From: DATFVA01 sp963745945
Lineage (GTDB): Bacteria > Bacteroidota > Ignavibacteria > Ignavibacteriales > Ignavibacteriaceae
Assembly (NCBI GenBank): GCA_963745945.1
Contig: CAVUZG010000004.1
Location: 620,001 to 684,000, forward strand
Reading direction: 5' to 3'
Length of the DNA: 64,000 nt
Part shown: piece by piece, positions 25,789 through 34,359 of the stretch
Layout: each line of letters begins with the position of its first letter
Numbering within the stretch: position 1 is the first letter of the stretch
Translations under genes and position numbers: made by a program
Notes under the pieces: generated by a model
Told to the model about the DNA's origin: nothing
The model's database searches: none
Seen by the model: only the letters and a program-made list of their open reading frames with translations

Positions 25789-26703
25789 TCTCGAAATAGT
25801 TGTTCCTACCTCTTTAGCGGATTTTATCAAAGCAGCAAGTTCATTTTCTTTCAGTTTCATTTCTATTATCTGATCAATTCCGTTCCTCCCAAGTTTCACC
25901 GGCACACCGCAAAAAGCATTACTAATTCCAAACTCTCCATCCAGCCAGGCAGAACAAGGCAACACTCTTTTCCTGTTTTTAACTATAGAATCTACCATTT
26001 CAACCACTGCACTTGAAGGTGCAAAATATGCACTTCCACTTTTCAGATAATTTACAATTTCAATTCCCCCTTTTCTGGTTCTTTCAATTAAAGAATTTAT
26101 TCTTTCAGCAGATAATAATTGAGTAATAGGAATTCCGGAAATACTTGTATGATTTATTAATGGAACCATAGAATCCCCATGCCCGCCTAAAACCAAAGTA
26201 GAAATATCTTTAACTGAGACTTTTAATTCCTGTGCAATAAAAAGACGGAATCTTGCTGTGTCTAATACACCTGCCATTCCAATTATTCTGCTGCTTTCAA
26301 ATCCACTTGTTTTTAAGGCTACATAGCACATAACATCTAATGGATTTGAAACAATTATTATAATGCTCTGGGGCGAATATTGAATCGCTTTTTCAGTAGA
26401 CTCTTTGACAATTACTGCGTTCGCTTTCAATAAATCATCCCTGCTCATACCAGGTTTTCTTGCCAGTCCCGCAGTTATAATAATAATTCCTGATGATTCC
26501 GTATCCTTAAAGTTATTTGTTCCAATTACCCTGGAATCAAATCCTTCAAGTGAACCACTTTGCCATATATCCAGGGCTTTTCCCTGCGGTAAGCCTTCAA
26601 CTATATCCAAAAGAATTATTTCTTCAGCAAGCTGTTTTTCAGCCAGTCTCAGGGCAGTTGTTGCACCTACATTACCGGCTCCTATTACTGTTATTTTATT
26701 CAT
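25774..26703 (-). CDS. Malate dehydrogenase paralogue (LDH-like type)
   Basis: The frame opens at a GTG (26712) but the ATG at 26703 gives the usual N-terminus MNKITVIGAGNVG (309 residues). The Rossmann motif GAGNVG, the substrate loop ARKPGMSRDDLL with the arginines expected for malate, and the catalytic His in LGGHGDSMVP are all present. It is probably an NAD-dependent oxidoreductase for malate/oxaloacetate. It is divergent from a second, better conserved malate dehydrogenase gene at 26848. The two share DIVE-LPQGK-LDI, so they look like diverged duplicates; this copy may prefer another 2-hydroxy acid. Confidence 0.8.
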   Translation of the reverse strand: MNKITVIGAGNVGATTALRLAEKQLAEEIILLDIVEGLPQGKALDIWQSGSLEGFDSRVIGTNNFKDTESSGIIIITAGLARKPGMSRDDLLKANAVIVKESTEKAIQYSPQSIIIIVSNPLDVMCYVALKTSGFESSRIIGMAGVLDTARFRLFIAQELKVSVKDISTLVLGGHGDSMVPLINHTSISGIPITQLLSAERINSLIERTRKGGIEIVNYLKSGSAYFAPSSAVVEMVDSIVKNRKRVLPCSAWLDGEFGISNAFCGVPVKLGRNGIDQIIEMKLKENELAALIKSAKEVGTTISRLTNI

Positions 26704-26753
26704 AATAATCACACTATTTATTGTGCTACAAAATATAGAATATCACATAAGCT

Positions 26754-26784
26754 TTGCAAATGGAAATATTCATATTTATTTTTG
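26754..26784 (+). promoter_or_regulatory. Bacteroidota-type promoter for malate dehydrogenase
   Basis: TTG (26754-26756), 20 bases, TATTTTTG (26777-26784), matching TAnnTTTG with the same spacing as at nuoA, rplU and ferritin. The mdh ATG is 63 bases downstream. Confidence 0.55.
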
Positions 26785-26847
26785 TTATTAAGTAAGTTCA
26801 GTTCTTTGCTGAAATTGGAAGTTCATTTAAACTAAGAGGAAACAATT

Positions 26848-27831
26848 ATGGGAAGAAAAAAAATAGCTTTAATCGGTGGTGGTCAAATCGGCGGAGTTTT
26901 AGCTCAACTTTTAGCAATGAGAAGATTGGGAGATGTTGTAATGTACGACATCGTGGAAGATCTGCCGCAGGGTAAGTCTCTCGATATAGGAGAAGCTGCA
27001 AGAATAGATGGATTTGATGCAAATATAACTGGTACAAATGATTATAAGGATATAGAAAATTCCGATTTAATAATAATAACAGCCGGATTACCCAGAAAAC
27101 CCGGTATGAGCAGAGACGATCTGTTAACTACGAATGCAAAAATTATGAATACTGTAGCAGAAAATGTTAAGAAGTATGCACCAAAAGCTATTGTATTAAT
27201 TATTTCCAATCCGCTTGATGCAATGGTTACCTTGTTTAAAAAAGTAACTGGTTTTGATCATCACCATGTATTGGGACAAGCAGGTGTATTAGATTCATCC
27301 AGATTTTCAACATTCCTTTCCTGGGAACTTGGTGTTTCTGTAAAGGACATAAACACAATGGTACTCGGCGGACATGGAGATACTATGGTTCCTATCGTTC
27401 GTTATGCGAATGTTAATGGAATTCCTGTTATGGAACTTCTTGAAAAGAAATACAATGATAAAGCTAAAGCCGAAGAAGTAATGAATAAAATTGTTGAGAG
27501 AACAAAAATGGCCGGTGGCGAAGTGGTAAAACTTTTAAAAACCGGGTCCGCATTTTATTCTCCTGCATCAGCGGCTGTTGCAATGGCAGAAGCTATTTTA
27601 AGAGATGAAAAAAGAGTATTTCCGGTTTGTGCTTATTTAGATGGTGAGTTCGGAGTTAAAGGATACTATGTTGGAGTTCCAGCAGTACTCGGTGCAAATG
27701 GTGTGGAAAAAATTGTTGAATTTTCACTTGATAAACAGGAACAAACTTTACTTGATAAATCAGTTTCAGCAGTTAAAACACTTGTAACTGATATGGAAAG
27801 ACTCGGTTTTAAAATATCTTTTCACAGTTAA
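26848..27831 (+). CDS. mdh: Malate dehydrogenase
   Basis: This 327-residue NAD-dependent malate dehydrogenase works in the TCA cycle. The dinucleotide fold has GGGQIGG, the malate-type substrate loop is PRKPGMSRDDLL, and the catalytic His lies in VLGGHGDTMVP. AGAGGA precedes the ATG. The gene is monocistronic, with a TTG-N20-TATTTTTG promoter and a terminator at 27839. It is divergent from a paralogue 145 bases away. Confidence 0.93.
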   Translation: MGRKKIALIGGGQIGGVLAQLLAMRRLGDVVMYDIVEDLPQGKSLDIGEAARIDGFDANITGTNDYKDIENSDLIIITAGLPRKPGMSRDDLLTTNAKIMNTVAENVKKYAPKAIVLIISNPLDAMVTLFKKVTGFDHHHVLGQAGVLDSSRFSTFLSWELGVSVKDINTMVLGGHGDTMVPIVRYANVNGIPVMELLEKKYNDKAKAEEVMNKIVERTKMAGGEVVKLLKTGSAFYSPASAAVAMAEAILRDEKRVFPVCAYLDGEFGVKGYYVGVPAVLGANGVEKIVEFSLDKQEQTLLDKSVSAVKTLVTDMERLGFKISFHS

Positions 27832-27838
27832 AATAAAA

Positions 27839-27863
27839 AACCCTCTGTATAAGAGGGTTTTTT
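27839..27863 (+). terminator. Terminator of mdh
   Basis: Stem AACCCTCT/AGAGGGTT (27839-27846, 27852-27859) with a 5-base loop, followed by a T run. The insertion-sequence remnant begins right after it. Confidence 0.8.
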
Positions 27864-28749
27864 ATTTGCAACCCAAACAAAAACGATAAGCGTTGTAGGA
27901 TGTTGTCGTCACCTTGGTATAAGTAAACAAGCTTATTATAAGGTTCGGGATCACCAAGCTAAACAGAAAGCAAAACAAGAGAAGATCGTCAGGAAAGTAT
28001 TGAGCTTACGTCAAGAACAGCCACGGTTAGGCACAAGGAAATTACACTATTTACTGAAAAGTGAAATAAAAGTGGGACGAGACAAATTATTTGAAATATT
28101 ACGAAAAGAACAAATGCTGATAACCAAACGAAAGAAGTATGTAAAAACAACGAACTCAAAACACTGGATGCGCACGTATGCCGATAGTTCAAAACAATTG
28201 CAGTTAAAACAGCCGGAAGAACTCTGGGTAGCAGACATTACATATCTTTCAACAAGAGAGCAGACAATATATTTGCATTTAGTAAGCGACGCATATTCAA
28301 AACAGATTATGGGATACACGCTTAGTAAGGACTTAAAAGCAGAATCAACTCTAAAGGCTTTACAGATGGCACTGAGCAAAAGGATTTATCAGGACAGAGA
28401 TTTACTGCATCATTCTGATCGTGGACTGCAGTATTGCAGCAGAGTTTACATCGATGAACTTAGGAAAAACAAATGCCAAATCAGTATGACCCAGGATGGA
28501 AGCCCGTATGACAATGCAGTAGCTGAGAGAATAAACGGAATACTCAAAGATGAGTTTTATTGTGATGAAAAGTTTGATAATTTTGAGCAGGCAAAAAAAC
28601 AAGTTGAACAATCAATAATGATCTATAACACCAAGAGACCGCACTTGAGTTGTTCAATGCTGACACCAGCTCAGATGCATCAGCAGAATTTACTTCCTGT
28701 CAAATATTGGCACAAAAAAACCTCTCCAAGTAGTGGAGAGGTTCATTAA
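27853..28749 (+). pseudogene. IS3-family transposase OrfB, 5' end and OrfA missing
   Basis: The OrfB reading frame is open from 27853 to 28749 but has no start codon before a TTG at 28000, which is already inside the conserved region. Upstream of that TTG the frame reads VVGCCRHLGISKQAYYK, the normal OrfB N-terminal helix-turn-helix region. The DDE catalytic core is intact: D in WVADITYL, D in LHHSDRGLQY and E in YDNAVAERINGILKDEF. OrfA, which IS3 elements need for frameshifted OrfAB transposase, is absent because the mdh terminator directly precedes. The copy is therefore probably inactive. Confidence 0.85.
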
Positions 28750-28779
28750 ATAACAGTCAACCTATTTTAGGACGACTCA
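27864..28779 (+). mobile_element. IS3-family insertion sequence remnant
   Basis: This is a left-truncated element. The right end is probably at 28779, where the sequence ends in GACGACTCA, so the inverted right end would begin TGAGTCGTCC, as in IS3-type TG...CA termini. No matching left terminal repeat or OrfA lies between mdh and the OrfB frame. The remnant sits between the mdh terminator and rpmA, both housekeeping genes. Confidence 0.65.
28714..28743 (-). terminator. Hairpin at IS end, oriented as terminator for rplU-rpmA
   Basis: A perfect 10-base stem (arms 28719-28728 and 28734-28743) with loop AGTAG. On the minus strand it is followed by seven Ts. It lies inside the last codons of the transposase frame and about 55 bases beyond the rpmA stop, so it can end the ribosomal protein transcript. 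Confidence 0.65.
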
Positions 28780-28797
28780 ATAGATGTAAAAATTAAT

Positions 28798-29052
28798 TTA
28801 AGCAGGATAAACATTAACAAACTGTCTGTCACCGCGTTTCATTTCAAACTTTACAATTCCGTCTGCTACTGCAAATAATGTATCATCGCCGCCTTTTTTA
28901 ACATTAACACCCGGATGAAATTTTGTGCCTCTTTGTCTCACCAGAATATTCCCGGCGATCACACGTTCACCGCCAAATTTTTTTACGCCAAGCCTTTGGG
29001 CATTACTATCTCTTCCGTTGCGTGATGATCCTTGACCTTTTTTATGAGCCAT
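28798..29052 (-). CDS. rpmA: 50S ribosomal protein L27
   Basis: This 84-residue large-subunit protein near the peptidyl transferase centre has the N-terminal AHKKGQGSSRNGRDS and the FGGERVIAGNILVRQRG signature. It is complete and lies 18 bases after rplU, in the usual rplU-rpmA order. There is no Firmicutes-type cleavable N-terminal extension. Confidence 0.97.
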   Translation of the reverse strand: MAHKKGQGSSRNGRDSNAQRLGVKKFGGERVIAGNILVRQRGTKFHPGVNVKKGGDDTLFAVADGIVKFEMKRGDRQFVNVYPA

Positions 29053-29070
29053 TATTCAAATCTCCTTCTG

Positions 29071-29379
29071 TTAACCTATACTGGTAATTTCAATTCTGGT
29101 AAGCTGCTGTCTGTGTCCGTTCTTTTTCTGATAATTAGTCCTTCTCTTCTTTTTGAAGACAATTACTTTATCATCCTTAATATGCTCAAGTACTTTTGCA
29201 GTTACTTTCATTTTATTAATAGTTGGAGCACCTATTTTTATATCTTTATCATTTGAAAAGAGAAGAACTTTATCAAATGATACTTCTGAATCAGGTTCTG
29301 CTTTTAATCTAGGTACGTAATACTTTCCATTTTCCTCAACTTTAAACTGTTGACCTGATATATTTACAACAGCGAACAT
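29071..29379 (-). CDS. rplU: 50S ribosomal protein L21
   Basis: This 102-residue 23S rRNA-binding protein has FAVVNISGQQFKVEE at the N-terminus and the C-terminal RRTNYQKKNGHRQQLT signature. It is the first gene of rplU-rpmA, with a strong promoter 29 bases upstream. Confidence 0.97.
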   Translation of the reverse strand: MFAVVNISGQQFKVEENGKYYVPRLKAEPDSEVSFDKVLLFSNDKDIKIGAPTINKMKVTAKVLEHIKDDKVIVFKKKRRTNYQKKNGHRQQLTRIEITSIG

Positions 29380-29408
29380 TTACTTGACCTTTCTGAAAAA
29401 TTAGACAA

Positions 29409-29439
29409 CAAAGTTAATAATTTGAACTTTACTTGTCAA
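29409..29439 (-). promoter_or_regulatory. Promoter of rplU-rpmA
   Basis: On the minus strand: TTGACA (29439-29434), 17 bases, TAACTTTG (29416-29409). It has the same two boxes and spacing as the nuo promoter, including the Bacteroidota TAnnTTTG form. Confidence 0.7.
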
Positions 29440-29471
29440 TTCTGAAGTTGGTGAAAAATATTGATTTTTTA

Positions 29472-30500
29472 CTACTTTTTAAGCTGAAATGAAAATTCAC
29501 TCCCTTTCCCCTGTTCACTTTTTACTTCTACCCTTGAACCATGTGCTTCTATAATGTGTTTAACTATTGCCAGTCCAAGACCTGTTCCTCCAACAGAACG
29601 GGAACGGGCTTTATCAACTCTGAAAAATCTTTCAAAGATTCTTGGAATATCTTCAGTTGGAATTCCTATTCCGGTATCGCGAATAATTACCACTGCAAAA
29701 TTTTCTTTCTCTTCTACAAGAATACTAACCGATCCTGCTTCTGTGTATTTGATTGAATTTGTTATGAGGTTAACAAATACCTGCTTTAATTTTGTCTTAT
29801 CTCCAAACAGCTGAAGTTTCTCATTAACTGGTCCCAGCAGCAACTGAATATTTTTTTCATCTGCCAGTGGTTTCATTTCGTTCACAATACTTTCAAGATA
29901 TTCTTTAACCAAAAAGTACCTGAAGCTCATTCGCATTTCGCCGGATTCGATCATAGATATATCAATGAGATCATTTAAAAGATTGTTCAGATTAATCGTG
30001 TGCTGGTTTGCTTTAGCTAAAAAATTTTTATTTACTTTCTCATCATTAATAGCACCATTCAAAAGTGTTTCAATATAACCCTGTATTGAAAAAATAGGCG
30101 TTCTAAGTTCGTGCGAAACATTGCCGAGAAATTCAGTACGAATTCTTTCAAGCCGCTTAAGATATTCAACATCATTCTTCGCTTTTATGAACATCTCCCT
30201 TATCTCTTCTTCCATTCCCTTTAAATTCCTGGTAAGTTTTATTTCATCAGGGTTTTTATAATTACTGTTCCGGATATTTGATATGATTGATTTGATTTCC
30301 TGCAATTCTTTAATTCTTCTGTTACCAATAAAATTCAGAAACAATAGACTCAAAAGGATTACAAGAACAATTAAAATGATTCTATCCGGGGATGGTTCAC
30401 TTACAAGTAAAATTAATGAGATCAGGATTGCATTGAATATTAATAATTCAGGCAGGAAAACCTTTGCGGAATTCAAATTAGATTTAAATTCATTCCACAC
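29472..30500 (-). CDS. Sensor histidine kinase (PhoR-like)
   Basis: This 342-residue membrane kinase has two predicted TM helices (about 15-34 and 40-58) with almost no periplasmic loop. The HisKA domain has the phospho-acceptor H130 in LGNVSHELRTP, and the HATPase domain has N box NLITNSIKY, G1 DTGIGIP, F box FERFFRV and G2 GGTGLGLAIVK. With so short an extracytoplasmic part it probably senses a membrane or cytoplasmic partner, as PhoR does with the Pst system. The start is a GTG at 30500 that overlaps the regulator gene by 11 bases, so the pair is translationally coupled. Confidence 0.88.
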   Translation of the reverse strand: MWNEFKSNLNSAKVFLPELLIFNAILISLILLVSEPSPDRIILIVLVILLSLLFLNFIGNRRIKELQEIKSIISNIRNSNYKNPDEIKLTRNLKGMEEEIREMFIKAKNDVEYLKRLERIRTEFLGNVSHELRTPIFSIQGYIETLLNGAINDEKVNKNFLAKANQHTINLNNLLNDLIDISMIESGEMRMSFRYFLVKEYLESIVNEMKPLADEKNIQLLLGPVNEKLQLFGDKTKLKQVFVNLITNSIKYTEAGSVSILVEEKENFAVVIIRDTGIGIPTEDIPRIFERFFRVDKARSRSVGGTGLGLAIVKHIIEAHGSRVEVKSEQGKGSEFSFQLKK

Positions 30501-31176
30501 TTTTAAATCTGTATCCTACACCTTTTATGGTTTCAATTAAATCAGAAAATTCTTCCAGTTTCTCTCTGATTTTACGGACATGAACATCAACTGTTCGATC
30601 CACCACATACACATCAACTCCCCACACCGTCTTTAATAATGCATCACGACTGAAAACTTTTCCCGGATTATTCGCAAGAAAATAAAGTAGTTCAAATTCT
30701 TTCCTGGGAAAAACGGTTTCATTTCCGTTGATATGAATTACATACTTTTCACGATCTATTATTAAAGGTCCGATCTGAATTTTTACGGGTAAACTGACCT
30801 CATCCTTGGAAGATTTCCGAAGATTGGAATTTACCCTGGCAATTAATTTTTTTGGTGAAATTGGTTTCTTAATAAAATCACTTGCCCCAAGTTCCAGTCC
30901 CTTTATCTCATCTGTTTCAGCTCCTTTTGCAGTAAGAAAAATTACCGGAATTTCAGTATATGCTTTATTTTCTCTTATTCTTTTACAAACCTCATAACCA
31001 TCTAATTTGGGCATCATAATATCGAGTACAATAAGATCCGGCTTTTCATTCATTTTTTGAATAGCTTCTATTCCGTCATTTGCGGTAATAACTTCAAATC
31101 CTTCCTGAACCAGATTATATTCAAGAAATTCGACAATATCTTTTTCGTCATCTACTAAAAGTATTTTTGATTTCAT
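30490..31176 (-). CDS. OmpR/PhoB-family response regulator
   Basis: This 228-residue regulator has an N-terminal receiver with the acidic pair D9-D10 and phospho-acceptor D52 in LDIMMP. A C-terminal winged-helix DNA-binding domain follows (FPRKEFELLYFLANNPGKVFSR, VDVHVRKIREKL). It pairs with the overlapping downstream kinase. The ATG overlaps the end of the upstream Gfo/Idh/MocA gene by 4 bases. Targets are unknown; PhoB-like phosphate control is possible from the kinase architecture but is not shown. Confidence 0.9.
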   Translation of the reverse strand: MKSKILLVDDEKDIVEFLEYNLVQEGFEVITANDGIEAIQKMNEKPDLIVLDIMMPKLDGYEVCKRIRENKAYTEIPVIFLTAKGAETDEIKGLELGASDFIKKPISPKKLIARVNSNLRKSSKDEVSLPVKIQIGPLIIDREKYVIHINGNETVFPRKEFELLYFLANNPGKVFSRDALLKTVWGVDVYVVDRTVDVHVRKIREKLEEFSDLIETIKGVGYRFKSVE

Positions 31177-32186
31177 GTCTGTTTTATACTTACTTCGGAT
31201 TTTTTGGATGCAGACAGGTACATGGCATCTATCACCTTCATTCTTGAAAGTGCTTCCTGTGCAGGAGAGAAAATGGGATTTAACCCACGTACTGCACCTA
31301 TAAAACTTTTTAACTCATTCTGGTAAGATTTTTTAAAAAGACCAAGACTACTTTCCGTCTGTGAAGGTGTGAGGTCCATAAACTGTTCATCAATCTTCTT
31401 ATTTATTCTGAAAGGATTCAATGACGCATTTCCCTTTGTACCGTAAACATTCAGATAAAAAAGATCCTTTTCCAGGGGAAGGGACCAACTGGTTTCCATT
31501 GTTATAACAGCATTGTTTTTACATCTGAGTAAACTAATAGAACTATCTTCAACATGTTTCGTATTCAAATAATAATTTTGTGTTGAAACATTTGATACAG
31601 AGGGATAATTGAGCAGCCAAAGAGCAAGGTCAAGCAAAAGAATACTTAAATCAATAATTACACCGCCACCGGATTCTTCCTTCCTGGTAAACCATTTTTC
31701 ACTGCTGCTTTGTCGTCTTATCCATCCGCATTTAACATAAAACGGATCACCTATTTCACCGGAATTAATAAGACTTCTCAGTATCATTGCGTCAGGGCGG
31801 TAACGCAGATTCATTCCAACCATAATTTTATTTTTTGATTTCCTGGCAACGTCAATAATTGGTTTGGCTTCAGCAAAAGTTCTTGCTAACGGTTTTTCAA
31901 CTAAGACATCTTTGTTTGCTTTGAGACAGGCAATTGCTGTTTCCTTATGCAGATGCGTAGGAGTAGCAATAATTACAGCATCAGATTCACTGCCAGCAAG
32001 CAGTTCCTTATAATCGGAATACCTTCCTTCTATATTAAACTTATCTGCTATTGTGTTAAGTCTGTTCTTATTTATTTCAGCAACAGCCGTAACTTTAACA
32101 TTATCCATTTTGGCTAAGTTAGGAAGATGTACCAGCTGAACAATTCCTCCTAAACCGATAATAGCTACCCTAGTTTGTTCGCTCAA
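31173..32186 (-). CDS. Gfo/Idh/MocA-family oxidoreductase
   Basis: This 337-residue NAD(P)-dependent sugar-type oxidoreductase has the Rossmann motif GLGGIVQ near residue 11, the EKPLAR motif with the family lysine near residue 97, and the C-terminal alpha/beta domain. The substrate is unknown. The start is a TTG that overlaps the dxs stop as TTGA, and the stop overlaps the regulator start by 4 bases, so the gene is locked into the dxs-to-kinase operon. No sugar pathway genes are nearby. Confidence 0.85.
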   Translation of the reverse strand: MSEQTRVAIIGLGGIVQLVHLPNLAKMDNVKVTAVAEINKNRLNTIADKFNIEGRYSDYKELLAGSESDAVIIATPTHLHKETAIACLKANKDVLVEKPLARTFAEAKPIIDVARKSKNKIMVGMNLRYRPDAMILRSLINSGEIGDPFYVKCGWIRRQSSSEKWFTRKEESGGGVIIDLSILLLDLALWLLNYPSVSNVSTQNYYLNTKHVEDSSISLLRCKNNAVITMETSWSLPLEKDLFYLNVYGTKGNASLNPFRINKKIDEQFMDLTPSQTESSLGLFKKSYQNELKSFIGAVRGLNPIFSPAQEALSRMKVIDAMYLSASKKSEVSIKQT

Positions 32187-34118
32187 ATTGTTATCTCCTG
32201 GTTAATACTCCTGTTTTTACAAAATATTTTGACTCTTTCAATTATTCCCTCAGGATCAATCTTAAGTATATGATGAAGTTCTTTTTGTGTTCCGTGTTCA
32301 ACAAAATGATCCGGAAGTCCTAATCTTAAAATATCATTTTTATAATTTTTCTCATTGAAATATTCAAGTACAGCACTGCCGAATCCGCCAATCAATGTAT
32401 TCTCTTCAAGTGTAACTATCTTCGGATGTTTGCCCGCAATATAATCCAGCATCTTTTTATCCAAGGGTTTTATAAATCTCATATTAATAACTTCGCAAAC
32501 AATTCCTTCAGAAGCTAATTTTTCAGCAGCTTTTAAAAGAATATTCTACCATTGACCCCACTGCAAGTAGAGCGACATCATCACCTTCTCTAAGTTTTTC
32601 CGCTTTCCCAATTTCTATTATATCAAACCCGTCTTTAAGCTCCACACCAAGTGCAGATCCCCTTGGATACCGCAAAGCGATGGGACCTTCTTTATAGTTT
32701 ACAGCAGTGTAAAGCATATCTCTTAATTCTGATTCGTCTTTGGGAGCCATTATAACTATTCCTGGTATCAGCCTTAAATAAGTCATATCAAAAGCACCGT
32801 GATGTGTGGGTCCATCAGCACCCACAAGACCTGCCCTATCCATTGCAAATACAACATGAAGTTTTTGAATACCTACATCATGTACAATCTGATCAAAACC
32901 GCGTTGCAAAAAAGTTGAATAAATTGAAACAACAGGAACTATTCCCTGCGTTGCCATTCCCGCTGCAAACGTTACAGCATGTTCTTCTGCAATTCCCACA
33001 TCAAAATAATTTTCAGGAAATTCTTTTTGAAGAAAATCCAGCCCGGTTCCATCGGGCATCGCAGCAGTTATTCCTACTACATTTTTGTTTTCTCTAACTA
33101 TATCAACAAGAGCATTACCGAAAATAGATGTAAACGAAGGTAGTCCACTGGATTTTTTAACCGCTTTGCCGGTTAGTTTGTCAAACGGAGTTGAGGCGTG
33201 AAGTTTTTGTTCATCTCCTTCAGCGGGTTTATATCCTTTTCCCTTATGAGTCATTGCATGAACTAGTATAGGACCTTTTAAATCTTTCACTTGTTCAAAA
33301 ATTCTGATCATCTGATGAAGGTTGTGCCCGTTTATTGGGCCGAAATATCTGAACCCTAATGCTTCGAAAAGCATTCCCGGTGTTATAACAGCTTTAATTC
33401 CGTTCTCAAGCCGCGCAGCTATTTTCCTCAGTCTATCCCCGAACTGATCAAGTTTTCCGGTAAGTTCCCAGATCTGACCTTTAAATTTATTGTAATCAGG
33501 ATGAGCAATCATCTCAGTGAAGTAATTTGAAACCTGCCAAACATTTGGGGCAATAGACATTCGATTATCATTAAAAACTACTACCAGGTCTGATTTGTTT
33601 ATGCCGGAATTATTCATTGCTTCATAAGCCATTCCACCTGTCATTGCACCATCACCAATAATAGCAACGACTTTCCTGTTTTCATTCTTAAGATCTCTTG
33701 CAACGGCCATTCCCAGGGCGGCAGAAATTGAAGTAGTAGCATGCCCGGCACCAAACGTATCATATTCACTTTCAGCTCTTTTCAGGAAACCGCTTATTCC
33801 ATTTAAATGTCTGATTGTATGAAGTCTGTCTTTTCTTCCGGTAAGAATTTTATGAGGATAAGCCTGATGGCCAGTGTCCCAAACTACAAGATCGTAAGGA
33901 GTATTAAAAACTTTATGAATTGCAACTGCCATTTCAACTGTGCCGAGTCCGCCGCCGAAATGCCCGCCAACCTCAGAGATAGTATCAATCAGGTATTCAC
34001 GAATATCTTTACAAAGGATTTTCAACTCCTGAAATTCAAGTTTCCGTACATCTTCAGGAATATTGATTTTCGATAATACAGGATATTTAACCTCGTCAGA
34101 CATTTTTTCATTTTCCAT
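32183..34118 (-). pseudogene. dxs: 1-deoxy-D-xylulose-5-phosphate synthase, split by a +1 frameshift
   Basis: DXS condenses pyruvate and glyceraldehyde 3-phosphate with thiamine diphosphate, the first step of the MEP isoprenoid pathway. The N-terminal part shows DTGHQAYPHK, GDGAMTGGMAYEA and DRAGLVGADGPTHHG. It ends early in MVEYSFKSC at 32523. The rest (RFIKPLDKKML to the end at 32183) continues in another frame. Removing one base in the TTTTAAAA run at 32531-32538 joins FK to AAEKLASEG and gives a 644-residue protein. The ATG at 34118, with GAGGA before it, is preferred to starts inside xseB. An essential gene broken like this suggests sequence error or a slippery site. Confidence 0.88.
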
Positions 34119-34122
34119 TTTT

Positions 34123-34359
34123 TTAATCCTCTTCCTCGGCTTCTTCTTCAAAGGGTAAGTCATCAAGCTTCTTTTTTAATTCAGTAATTTTCAGTTCAGC
34201 TTTTTTCAAAGCTGTAATACAATTGCGGGATAATTCAATTCCTTCCTCATAAAGATTAAGAGATTCATCCAACCCGATATTTTCACTTTCGAGTAAATCC
34301 GAAATTTCTTCTAATCTTTTAAGATCATTTTCAAAATTTTTTTTACTTTTTTTTGCCAT
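34123..34359 (-). CDS. xseB: Exodeoxyribonuclease VII small subunit
   Basis: This 78-residue helical protein has the family signature FENDLKRLEEISDLLE and SLNLYEEGIELSRNC, and an acidic tail. Several copies bind XseA to form the single-strand exonuclease used in repair. Its start overlaps the end of xseA by 17 bases, and the dxs ATG follows 5 bases after its stop. The xseA-xseB-dxs order recalls the xseB-ispA-dxs arrangement of other bacteria. Confidence 0.92.
   Translation of the reverse strand: MAKKSKKNFENDLKRLEEISDLLESENIGLDESLNLYEEGIELSRNCITALKKAELKITELKKKLDDLPFEEEAEEED

Noticed and set aside
27989..28611. Three minus-strand frames within the transposase region
   Set aside because: They are antisense to OrfB, whose catalytic motifs are clear on the plus strand.
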